Shown here: positions 52,881 through 60,113 of the stretch, piece after piece | How positions within the stretch are numbered: the stretch's first letter is position 1 | How the letters are laid out: each line of letters begins with the position of its first letter | The notes under the pieces: generated by a model | The model's input: the letters and a program-made list of their open reading frames with translations, nothing else | What the model was told of the DNA's origin: nothing | The model's database searches: none | From: Curtobacterium sp. UNCCL20 | Lineage (GTDB): Bacteria; Actinomycetota; Actinomycetes; Actinomycetales; Microbacteriaceae | Direction: 5' to 3' | Length of the DNA: 64,000 bases | NCBI RefSeq assembly: GCF_900101675.1 | Contig: NZ_FNKG01000004.1 | Coordinates: forward strand, 372,001-436,000 | Made by a program: the position numbers and the translations under genes

Positions 52881-53783
52881 ATGCACAATGCTGCGCCCGC
52901 ACCCACTGCACGCCCGGGGGCTCCGGACCCCGACTGGGCCCACCGCACCGCGGAGCTCCTCGAGGCCGTTCGCGCCCGGGGCCCGCTGGTGCACTGCATC
53001 ACGAACACGGTGGTGCAGAACGTCACCGCGAACGTCCTGCTCGCCCTCGGCGCCTCGGCCGCGATGGTCGACGTCGTCACCGAGGCGGGGCCGTTCGCCC
53101 GGGTCGCCGACGCCCTGCTCGTGAACACCGGCACCCCGCACGCCGAGCCCCGCGCGGCGTCGCTCGAGGCTGCGCACGCCGCGGTCGACGCCGGCACCCC
53201 GTGGGTGCTCGACCCGGTGGCGGTCGGCAGCCTGCCGGTCCGCACCGCCCTGGCACGCGACCTGCTGGCGCTCGGCCCGACGGTGCTCCGCGGCAACGCC
53301 TCCGAGGTGCTCGCCCTCCTCGGTGCGTCCACCGGTGGGCGCGGGGTCGACAGCACCGTGGGCACCGATGACGCGCGCGAGGCTGCGGTCGCCGCCGTGG
53401 CCGGTCCGCTCACGGCCGGGAGGCGCGTGGCCGCGGTGGCCGTGTCGGGTCCCGTCGACCTGCTGGTCGCGCCCGGCATCGGGACGGTCCGGGTCGCGAA
53501 CGGCACCGAGCTGCTGACACGGATCACCGGTGGTGGGTGCGCGCTCGGCGCGGTGGTCGCCGCGTTCACCGCGGTCTCGCCGGACGACGCCGGCGCCGCG
53601 GCCGTCGCCGCGACCGCCGTGCACACGATCGCCGCGGAGCTGGCCGCCCGCGAGGCCGGTGGCCCGGGCACGTTCCAGCCGCTGTTCCTCGACCGCCTGG
53701 CGTCGCTCACCCCGGAGGACGTCGTCCGCGAGGCGCGCATCACCGTCGAGGCCGCGCCGAGCACGACGGCGGTGCCGGCATGA
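52881..53783 (+). CDS. thiM: Hydroxyethylthiazole kinase
   Basis: Salvage kinase making 4-methyl-5-(2-phosphoethyl)thiazole for thiamine synthesis. The 300-residue product has the family segments [61 protein letters not shown] and [17 protein letters not shown] with the catalytic Cys region. ATG 52881 uses the ribosome site inside the TPP riboswitch. Overlaps thiE by ATGA. Slightly longer than usual owing to an Ala/Pro-rich N-terminus. Confidence 0.96.
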   Translation: MHNAAPAPTARPGAPDPDWAHRTAELLEAVRARGPLVHCITNTVVQNVTANVLLALGASAAMVDVVTEAGPFARVADALLVNTGTPHAEPRAASLEAAHAAVDAGTPWVLDPVAVGSLPVRTALARDLLALGPTVLRGNASEVLALLGASTGGRGVDSTVGTDDAREAAVAAVAGPLTAGRRVAAVAVSGPVDLLVAPGIGTVRVANGTELLTRITGGGCALGAVVAAFTAVSPDDAGAAAVAATAVHTIAAELAAREAGGPGTFQPLFLDRLASLTPEDVVREARITVEAAPSTTAVPA

Positions 53784-54580
53784 GCAGCGCCCGCATGAGC
53801 GGCGCCGGCACCAGCAGCGCCGGCATCAGCAGCGCCGGCGCGCGTCGCCGTGCCGCCGGCGACGTCGGCGTCTACCTCGTCACCGACCGAGCCCTCGCCG
53901 ACCGGCACGGCATCGGCGTGCTCGGCGTCGTCCGGGCCGCGGTGGACGGCGGGGTCCGGATCGTGCAGGTGCGCGACAAGGACGCCTCCGCCCGCGACCT
54001 CCTGGCGCTGACCTCCGCGGTCGCCGACGCCGTGGGCGACCGGGCACTCGTCGTGGTGGACGACCGGCTCGACGTCGCGCTCGCCGCCCGGCACGCCGGG
54101 CACCGGGTCGCCGGGGTGCACCTCGGGCAGTCCGACGTGCCGGTCGAGGTCGCACGTGCACTGCTCGGGCCGGACGCCCACGTCGGGTTGACCGCGAACA
54201 CGCCGGAGCACCTCGCGGCCGTCGCCCGGCTCCCCCACGGCACCGTCGACCTGCTCGGGGTCGGGGTCGTGCACCCCACCACCACGAAGGCGGACCACCC
54301 GCCGGCGCTCGGCCACGACGGGTTCGCTCGACTGGCCCGCGCGACCGCGGTGCCGTGCGTGGCGATCGGCGGCGTCACGCTCGACGACGTCGCGCCGCTC
54401 CGGGCCGCGGGTGCCGCCGGTGTCGCCGTGGTGTCCGGGATCTGCACGGCAGCGGACCCCGGTTCCGCGGCGGCCGCGTACGTCGCTGCGTGGGCCGGCG
54501 GCCTGCCGGAGGCGGGTCGACGAGACCCGGGTGATCCGTTCCTCCAGGCCGTCGCCACCAGCCACGAGGCGGACGCGTGA
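53780..54580 (+). CDS. thiE: Thiamine-phosphate synthase
   Basis: Joins hydroxymethylpyrimidine diphosphate and thiazole phosphate to give thiamine phosphate. The 266-residue TIM-barrel protein has [74 protein letters not shown] and the phosphate-binding [11 protein letters not shown]. An extra N-terminal tail of about 27 residues is a Ser/Ala/Gly repeat ([15 protein letters not shown]), encoded by short direct repeats; an internal start would remove it, but none fits as well as the ATGA overlap with thiM. Confidence 0.95.
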   Translation: MSSARMSGAGTSSAGISSAGARRRAAGDVGVYLVTDRALADRHGIGVLGVVRAAVDGGVRIVQVRDKDASARDLLALTSAVADAVGDRALVVVDDRLDVALAARHAGHRVAGVHLGQSDVPVEVARALLGPDAHVGLTANTPEHLAAVARLPHGTVDLLGVGVVHPTTTKADHPPALGHDGFARLARATAVPCVAIGGVTLDDVAPLRAAGAAGVAVVSGICTAADPGSAAAAYVAAWAGGLPEAGRRDPGDPFLQAVATSHEADA

Positions 54581-56097
54581 CCGGCGCGCAGGTCCCCCGC
54601 GTGCTCAGCATCGCCGGGACGGACCCGACCGGTGGCGCCGGGATGCAGGCGGACCTGAAGTCGATCGCGGCGCACGACGGGTACGGGATGGGCGTCGTCA
54701 CGGCGCTCGTCGCGCAGAACACGCACGGGGTGCGGTCCGTGCACGTGCCGGACCCGGGCTTCCTGCGGGAGCAGCTCGACGCGGTGTCCGACGACGTGAC
54801 GATCGACGCCGTGAAGGTCGGGATGCTCGGCACCGCCGAGGTCGTGCGGACCGTCACCGCGTGGCTCCGGGAGCACCGGCCGCCCGTCGTGGTCGTCGAC
54901 CCGGTGATGGTGGCGACGAGCGGGGACCGGCTGCTCGACGAGGACGCCTCGGCGGCGATGTCCGACCTGTTCGCGCTCGCCGACCTGGTGACGCCGAACC
55001 GGGCCGAGCTGGCGGTGCTCGCGTCGCTGGCAGGGGTCGCACCGGCCGCTCCGCGGGACGCCCTCGGTGCCCGGGAGGCCGCGCTCGCCGTCGCGCGGCG
55101 CTGGGACGTGCTCGTCCTCGCGAAGGGCGGCCACGACGACGGCCCGACCTCGGACGACCTGCTCGTGTCGCCATCCGGACACGTCCGGACGTTCCGGGGC
55201 CCCCGGGTCGCGACGACGAACACGCACGGCACGGGGTGTTCGCTGTCGAGCGCGATCGCGACGCTGGCGGCGTGGGGCGGCGACTGGGAACTCGCGGTCG
55301 GCGGCGCGAAGGCGTGGCTCACCCGGGCGCTGCAGGGTGCCGACGCCCTGCACGTCGGGAGCGGCAACGGACCGATCGACCACGGCGCCGTCGTCCGCGA
55401 GCGGCTGCCCGAGCCCTCGTGGACCGATCGGTGGTGGGACGACGTCGCCGAGGTGCTCGAGGAGACGATCGCCTGCCCGTTCCTGGTCGGCCTGCGGGAC
55501 GGCACGCTCGACGCCGACGTCTTCGCGGGCTACCTCGCGCAGGACGTGCACTACCTCCTGGCGTACGAGCGGCACCTGTCGACCCTCGCGTCCCGGACCA
55601 CCGGGGACACGTCGGCGTTCTGGTCCGCTGCCGCATCCGGCTGCGGTGCCGAGGCCGAGCAGCTGCACCACCGGCGTCTGGCCGGCACACACGCCGACGA
55701 CCCGGTGCACCCGACCTGCGCGGGCTACCTCGCGCACCTGCAGGAGGCGGCGGACTCCGGGTCGGCCGGGGTCCTCGCGGCGGCGGTGCTGCCGTGCTTC
55801 CGGGTGTACGCGTGGGTGGGGACGCGGCTCGGTGCGGCTCCGCCGGGGCACCCGTTCGCGGACTGGCTCGGGGCGTACGGCGACCCGGGGTTCGCGGCGT
55901 CGTCGGCTGCGGCGACGGCGGAGGTGGAGCGGCTCGCCCGGGCCGGGTCGCCCGCGGAACGGGGTGCGATGGCGCGGGCGTTCCGCCGCTCGACCGCGTG
56001 GGAGCTCGCGTTCTTCCGGATGCCGCTGGCCGCGCCGGCGGCCGCCCCGGCGGCGGCCGCCCCGGCCGCCCCGGCCGCGGGCCGAGACTCGGCCTGA
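54577..56097 (+). CDS. thiD: ThiD-TenA fusion: HMP(-P) kinase with aminopyrimidine hydrolase-like domain
   Basis: Two-domain thiamine enzyme of 506 residues. Residues 1-265 are ThiD, phosphorylating hydroxymethylpyrimidine twice: VLSIAGTDPTGGAGMQADLKS, VVVDPVMVATSGD, TPNRAEL and THGTGCSLSSAIA. Residues about 285-480 are TenA-like (CPFLVGLRDGTLDADVFAGYLAQDVHYLLAYERHLS), a helical domain that salvages degraded thiamine pyrimidines. GTG overlaps the thiE stop. The last codons (GRDSA and the TGA) are encoded inside a family B repeat, and the Ala/Pro tail before them is low complexity, so the C-terminus appears to have been remade by repeat insertion. Confidence 0.94.
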   Translation: MTGAQVPRVLSIAGTDPTGGAGMQADLKSIAAHDGYGMGVVTALVAQNTHGVRSVHVPDPGFLREQLDAVSDDVTIDAVKVGMLGTAEVVRTVTAWLREHRPPVVVVDPVMVATSGDRLLDEDASAAMSDLFALADLVTPNRAELAVLASLAGVAPAAPRDALGAREAALAVARRWDVLVLAKGGHDDGPTSDDLLVSPSGHVRTFRGPRVATTNTHGTGCSLSSAIATLAAWGGDWELAVGGAKAWLTRALQGADALHVGSGNGPIDHGAVVRERLPEPSWTDRWWDDVAEVLEETIACPFLVGLRDGTLDADVFAGYLAQDVHYLLAYERHLSTLASRTTGDTSAFWSAAASGCGAEAEQLHHRRLAGTHADDPVHPTCAGYLAHLQEAADSGSAGVLAAAVLPCFRVYAWVGTRLGAAPPGHPFADWLGAYGDPGFAASSAAATAEVERLARAGSPAERGAMARAFRRSTAWELAFFRMPLAAPAAAPAAAAPAAPAAGRDSA

Positions 56098-56152
56098 GCG
56101 ACACTTCTCGGACTCGGGGACCCGAGAACTGTCGCTGACCCCGAGACTCGGG
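56081..56152. repeat. Family B composite repeat (copy 3)
   Basis: GCCGAGACTCGG ... GCGACACTTCTCG ... CGAGAACTGTCGC ... CCGAGACTCGGG in 72 bp. It begins inside the thiD-tenA 3' end and supplies its stop codon (CTCGGCCTGA). Confidence 0.8.
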
Positions 56153-56180
56153 TCGCGCCCGCGACGCGGGACGAGACGGC

Positions 56181-56216
56181 CTGGAGGCGCGGTGCGGGCT
56201 GGCACCGCGCCTCCAG
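56181..56216. repeat. Family A palindrome after thiamine operon
   Basis: CTGGAGGCGCGGTGC (56181-56195) and its exact inverse (56202-56216) around a 6-base loop. With the family B copy it fills the 135-bp convergent gap between the thiamine operon and the phosphoesterase gene; likely a bidirectional terminator. Confidence 0.8.
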
Positions 56217-56232
56217 TCCGGTGGTGGTCGCG

Positions 56233-56742
56233 TCAGCGAACGGGCGGCGGCAGCCGCACCAGCTCCACGGACAGGTCTCGGCTGTCGACCCTGCCGCGCA
56301 TCCAGGTGTGGTCGGGCTGGCGCCGGCGGTCGGTCGGGGAACCGGGGTTGAGCAGCCGGAGCCCGGACGGCGTGACGGTGTCCCAGGGGATGTGCGAGTG
56401 CCCGAAGACGAGGACGTCGGTGTCCGGGTACTCCTCGGTCATGCGGCGTTCGCGGCCGGTCGTGGCTCCGGTCTCGTGCACCAGCGCGAACCGGAGGTCC
56501 TCGACGGCGAAGCGGGCGACGAGAGGCAGGCGGTCGTCGAACTCGGAGCCGTCGTTGTTGCCGCGGACGCCCACGAACCGGCGGGACCGGGCCTCGATCG
56601 CGTCGAGCGTGGCGAGGTCCACCCAGTCGCCGGCGTGCACGACCAGGTCAGCGGCGTCGATGTCCGCCCAGAGCGGCGCGGGCAGGTCCTTCGCCCGCTT
56701 CGGCAGGTGGGTGTCGGAGAGCAGGACGAACGAGGTCGTCAC
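56233..56742 (-). CDS. YfcE/MJ0936-type metallophosphoesterase
   Basis: A 169-residue calcineurin-like phosphoesterase. The metal ligands appear in standard order: SDTHLP (D and H), HAGDW (D), RGNND (N), VHETG region (H), and FGHSHIP (HxH). It ends shortly after LNPGSPTDRR, the usual family end. Substrates in the family are phosphodiesters or small phosphates; not determined here. GTG 56742 overlaps the marR stop (GTGA), with GGAG only two bases from it, so coupling to marR is likely. Confidence 0.9.
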   Translation of the reverse strand: MTTSFVLLSDTHLPKRAKDLPAPLWADIDAADLVVHAGDWVDLATLDAIEARSRRFVGVRGNNDGSEFDDRLPLVARFAVEDLRFALVHETGATTGRERRMTEEYPDTDVLVFGHSHIPWDTVTPSGLRLLNPGSPTDRRRQPDHTWMRGRVDSRDLSVELVRLPPPVR

Positions 56743-57209
56743 GACTCCGAGCGCCCCGGCATCGGGAGGCCGGCCTCGTCCGCGAGGCCCAGTCGTTCGA
56801 GCAGCCCGGCGAGCAGCGCGATGTCGTCGTCGGACCAGCTCGCGAGGCGTTCGTCGAGCGCGTCGCGGTGCAGCTGCACGGATCGGTCGAGCGCTGCGCG
56901 GCCGGCGTCCGTCGCCTCGAGGGGCTTCGCGTTGCCGGTACCGCCGTCGGTCGTCCGGATCAGTCCCGCCGCGAGGAGCCCGGACAGCTGCCGGGAGATC
57001 GTCGAGCGGTTGAGCCGCAGGTACCGGGCGATGTCGATGGCCATGCAGCCCCGGTGCTGCACGACGAAGTCGACGAGGGACTGGTCCACGACGCTCAGGA
57101 TCGACTCCGAACCCCGCGCCCTGATGCTCGCCCGCCTCGTGATGCGGGCGAGTTCGGTGTAGGCACGCCCGATGTCGCTGTTGCGGACATCGGGCTTCGG
57201 GTCGGTCAT
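56739..57209 (-). CDS. MarR-family regulator
   Basis: A 156-residue winged-helix regulator with SLVDFVVQHRGCMAIDIARYLRLNRSTISRQLSGLLAAGLIRTTDGGTGNAKPLEATDAGRAAL, the recognition helix and wing of MarR proteins, framed by dimerisation helices. A single Cys (in HRGCMA) could be redox sensitive, but that is speculative. ATG 57209 has GGAG 7 bases upstream. It overlaps the phosphoesterase gene, so both are one transcript. Confidence 0.9.
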   Translation of the reverse strand: MTDPKPDVRNSDIGRAYTELARITRRASIRARGSESILSVVDQSLVDFVVQHRGCMAIDIARYLRLNRSTISRQLSGLLAAGLIRTTDGGTGNAKPLEATDAGRAALDRSVQLHRDALDERLASWSDDDIALLAGLLERLGLADEAGLPMPGRSES

Positions 57210-57293
57210 CGGAGCACTCCAGCCTGTCGGTGCCGGCGCCGGCCGGCGGTGTTGGGTCCCGCCACCATACCGGCGGGTACGGTGTGCTCCGGC

Positions 57294-57755
57294 TCAGCGT
57301 CCCGCGGCGGCGGCCTGCAGCGCCGGGATGTCGAGCTTGACCATCTGCATCATCGCCTCGAAGACGCGTGCATTCGCCTCGGGGTCGCCCGAGCCGGTCA
57401 TCAGTTCGCCCATCATCGACGGGGTCACCTGCCACGCCACACCCCAGCGGTCGAAGAGCCACCCGCAGCGCGAGGGTCGTCCGCCGTCGGCGAGGAGGGC
57501 GTCCCAGATGCGGTCGAGTTCCTCCTGGGTGTCCACGTCGACCTGGAACGACACCGCGTCGGAGTGCTCGTGGCCCGGGCCGCCGTTCATCGCCCGGTAC
57601 GGCTGCCCGAGCAGCGTGAACTCCACCACGAGGGCCTTGCCGTCCGGGGTCTTCGACACGCTGTCGATGCGGCTGTCCGGGAACAGCGAGACGTAGTGCT
57701 CGGCGGCTTCCTCGGCCTGGTCGTCGTACCAGAGGAACGGGGTGATCGTCGGCAT
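57294..57755 (-). CDS. VOC-family (PhnB-like) protein
   Basis: A 153-residue vicinal-oxygen-chelate protein of the PhnB / '3-demethylubiquinone methyltransferase-like' group. It starts MPTITPFLWYDDQAEEAAEHYVSLFPDSRI and contains FTLLGQPYRAMNGGP, SFQVDVDTQEELDRIWDALLADGG and CGWLFDRWGVAWQVTPSMM, all typical. The group is common and its reactions are mostly unassigned. ATG 57755 has GGAAGG 7 bases upstream. It follows the GNAT gene by 22 bp and may be co-transcribed. Confidence 0.9.
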   Translation of the reverse strand: MPTITPFLWYDDQAEEAAEHYVSLFPDSRIDSVSKTPDGKALVVEFTLLGQPYRAMNGGPGHEHSDAVSFQVDVDTQEELDRIWDALLADGGRPSRCGWLFDRWGVAWQVTPSMMGELMTGSGDPEANARVFEAMMQMVKLDIPALQAAAAGR

Positions 57756-57777
57756 GGCGACGCCTTCCAGGGTCGGC

Positions 57778-58074
57778 TCAGTCCGCAGCGCCGCGGATGA
57801 GCAGGTCGGCCTTCTCGGGGTGCTCGTCGAACCACTTGCCGACGAACCAGCACATCGGGACGACGCGCTTCGTGGAGTTCGCCTCGACGTCGGCGACGGC
57901 GAAGTCGACGAGTTCGGCGGCGTACCCGTGCCCGCGGTGCTTGGGCACCGTGTAGGTGTGCGGGAAGGCGATCGCGTCGCCGTTCTCGCGGTAGTCGAGG
58001 ACGCTCACGAGTTCGCCGCCGACGTACATCGCGTACCGGTCCTGGTCTGCTTCGTCGCGGAACTCGTGGTCCAT
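57778..58074 (-). CDS. Short GNAT-fold N-acetyltransferase (YjdJ/NATD1-like)
   Basis: A 98-residue protein of the minimal GNAT type (COG2388). It shows EFRDEADQDRYAMYVGGELVSVLDYRENGDAIAFPHTYTVPKHRGHGYAAELVDFAVADVEANSTKRVVPMCWFVGKWFDEHPEKADLL, with the acetyl-CoA loop PKHRGHGYAAEL. ATG 58074 is the only start matching the family; no ribosome site is clear. It is divergent from the NADP oxidoreductase gene across 75 bp that includes an operator-like palindrome. Confidence 0.9.
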   Translation of the reverse strand: MDHEFRDEADQDRYAMYVGGELVSVLDYRENGDAIAFPHTYTVPKHRGHGYAAELVDFAVADVEANSTKRVVPMCWFVGKWFDEHPEKADLLIRGAAD

Positions 58075-58120
58075 GCGGCCATCATGCACCGCGCACGCGG
58101 CCGACGCCGCATCGGGAATG

Positions 58121-58142
58121 CAGAACGCACCACGGCGTTCTG
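58121..58142. promoter_or_regulatory. Perfect 8-bp inverted repeat before oxidoreductase gene
   Basis: CAGAACGC-N6-GCGTTCTG, ending 7 bases before the ATG at 58150 and 46 bases before the divergent GNAT start. It is well placed to act as a repressor site for the oxidoreductase gene; the binding protein is unknown. Confidence 0.5.
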
Positions 58143-58149
58143 GCCGACC

Positions 58150-58845
58150 ATGACGACAATCGGCATCATCGGCGCAGGCCACATCGGATCCCAGCTCGCA
58201 CGGCTCGCCGTGCAGCACGGCCACGACGTGGTCATCGCGAACTCCCGGGGTCCGGAGACCCTGACCGACCTGGTCGACGAGCTGCGTGCGCTGGGCGGCG
58301 CGGCGACGGGCACGACCGGCGGCTCCGCTGCGGGTTCGACCGGCGGCTCCGCCCGTGCGGCGACCCGTGACGAGGCGGCGGCCGCTGGCGAGATCGTGGT
58401 CGTGACGACCCCGCTCGCCGCGATCGAGACCATCCCCGTCGAACCCCTGGTGGGCAAGGTCGTGATCGACACGAACAACTACTACCCCGGCCGCGACGGC
58501 GACATCCCGGCGCTCGACGACGAGACGACCACGACGGCCGAGCTCCTGCAGGACCACCTCCCCGGCGCCCGCGTCGTGAAGGCCTTCAACCACATCGGCG
58601 CCGCGGACCTCACCGGCCACGCGACCCCGGCAGGCACGCCGGGCCGTCGGGCGCTCGTGGTGGCGGGCGACGACGCCGAGGCGAAGCGCGTCGTGACCGA
58701 GCTCATCGACGCGTTCGGGTTCGACGTCGTCGACGCGGGCCCGCTCGCCGAGGGCTGGCGCATCCAGCGGGACACCCCCGGCTACGGCCCCCGCTTCACC
58801 GCCGAGGAGCTGCGCGCCAAGCTGGCCGAGGCGACGCGCGGCTAG
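58150..58845 (+). CDS. NADP-dependent oxidoreductase (F420-reductase-like, COG2085)
   Basis: A 231-residue Rossmann-fold protein. It begins MTTIGIIGAGHIGSQLARLAVQHGHDVVIANSRGPETL with the GxGxxG nucleotide site and a SRGP loop suggesting NADP(H), then VVVTTPLAAIETIP, DTNNYYPGRDG, KAFNHIGAADL and VAGDDAEAKRVV. A Gly/Thr/Ser insertion (GTTGGSAAGSTGGSA, about 57-72) is not typical and looks like expanded repeat DNA. The fold is shared with F420:NADPH reductases, but F420 use is unproven. Regulated perhaps through the palindrome upstream. Confidence 0.88.
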   Translation: MTTIGIIGAGHIGSQLARLAVQHGHDVVIANSRGPETLTDLVDELRALGGAATGTTGGSAAGSTGGSARAATRDEAAAAGEIVVVTTPLAAIETIPVEPLVGKVVIDTNNYYPGRDGDIPALDDETTTTAELLQDHLPGARVVKAFNHIGAADLTGHATPAGTPGRRALVVAGDDAEAKRVVTELIDAFGFDVVDAGPLAEGWRIQRDTPGYGPRFTAEELRAKLAEATRG

Positions 58846-58903
58846 CGGCCCGCGCCCGGTGCCCCGCGCCCCGCGCCCGGCGCCCCGGGCCCCCGCCCAA
58901 CAG

Positions 58904-58976
58904 CCCGAGACTCGGGCTCAGCGACAGTTCTCGCGGCCCCAGGCCCGAGAACTGTCGCTCACAGCGAGACTCGGGC
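58904..58976. repeat. Family B composite repeat (copy 4)
   Basis: CCCGAGACTCGGG ... GCGACAGTTCTCG ... CGAGAACTGTCGC ... GCGAGACTCGGG, the cleanest copy: inner arms are perfect. It sits between the converging oxidoreductase and aldo/keto reductase genes; the rest of 58846-59046 is simple C/G-rich sequence. Confidence 0.85.
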
Positions 58977-59046
58977 CGCGCCGGACCGCGCCAGGGCCGG
59001 GGCCGGGCTGCGCCGCCCCGCCGGGCCCGGCCGCGCGGCCGCGCAC

Positions 59047-60015
59047 TCACGCGCCGTCGAAGATCACCGTCATCTCGGCGAGGTCGTCCTCGGAGGGCGT
59101 CCACGCCGTCCCGGCCTCGGCGTTCTGCACGATCTGCTCGGGCTTCGTCGCACCCGCGATGACGCTCGAGAGCCCGGGCTGCGCGAGCAACCACGCGAAC
59201 GTGGCCTGCAGCATCGTGACCTCGCGCTCGTCACAGAACCGCTGGAACTCCTCGACGATCCCCCACGGGGCGTCGGCGAGCAGCTGCGGCTTCGCCGTCG
59301 TCAGGCGTCCGTCGGCCGGCCCGCCGTCCTTCGTGTACTTGCCGGTGAGCAGCCCGTTGTAGAGCGGGAAGTACGGCAGGAACCCGAGGGCGTACGCGCG
59401 GACCGCCGGCAGCACCTCGTCCTCGACCCCCCGGGCGAGCGGGCTGTACTCGTTCTGCGCGGACACGAACGCCGTGGTGCCCGCGATCGACGCGGTCAGT
59501 TCGGCCTCGGCGATCTGCCACCCGGCGAAGTTCGAGTGGCCGATGTAGCGGATCTTGCCCTCGCGGACGAGGTCGTCGAGCACGGACAGGGTCTCCTCGA
59601 TCGACGTCACGTCGTCCGGGCCGTGCATCTGGTACAGGTCGATCCAGTCGGTCCCGAGGCGCTTGAGCGACGACTCGACGGCGAGCCGCACGTACCGCCG
59701 GGAGCCACGGACGCCCCAGTCCGGCCCGTTCGCACCCCGCATGTCCATGCCGAACTTCGTCGCGAGGACGATCTCCTCGCGCCGCCCGGCGATCGCCTTG
59801 CCGAGCAGCTCCTCGGACAGGCCGGGGCGGCCGCCGTAGACGTCCGCCGTGTCGAAGAGGGTGACACCGGCGTCGAGGGCTGCACGGACGACGGCGTCCG
59901 TACCCTCCTGCGACTCAGTGAACGTGCCGGGCCGGCCGAAGTTGTTGCAGCCGATGCCGACGGTGGAGACGACGAGCCCCGAGGGCCCGAGCGGACGGTG
60001 TTCGATTCCGGTCAT
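59047..60015 (-). CDS. Aldo/keto reductase
   Basis: A 322-residue NADPH-dependent TIM-barrel oxidoreductase. Catalytic residues are visible: Asp and Tyr in FDTADVYGG, Lys in LATKFGMD and His in YQMHGPD; the cofactor part includes IGHSNFAGWQ, QNEYSPLARG and VIAGATKPEQI. ATG 60015 lies 6 bases after TACGGT without a Shine-Dalgarno sequence, so it is likely leaderless. Substrate unknown; relatives act on aldehydes and quinones. Confidence 0.93.
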   Translation of the reverse strand: MTGIEHRPLGPSGLVVSTVGIGCNNFGRPGTFTESQEGTDAVVRAALDAGVTLFDTADVYGGRPGLSEELLGKAIAGRREEIVLATKFGMDMRGANGPDWGVRGSRRYVRLAVESSLKRLGTDWIDLYQMHGPDDVTSIEETLSVLDDLVREGKIRYIGHSNFAGWQIAEAELTASIAGTTAFVSAQNEYSPLARGVEDEVLPAVRAYALGFLPYFPLYNGLLTGKYTKDGGPADGRLTTAKPQLLADAPWGIVEEFQRFCDEREVTMLQATFAWLLAQPGLSSVIAGATKPEQIVQNAEAGTAWTPSEDDLAEMTVIFDGA

Positions 60016-60113
60016 GCCTCGACCGTACCGGCGACCCCGGAACTGGGGCTGCGACGTGCGGGCCCGTTGCCGTTAGAACTGACGATGGATCAGGCTACGG
60101 AGGGAGTGCCGCA

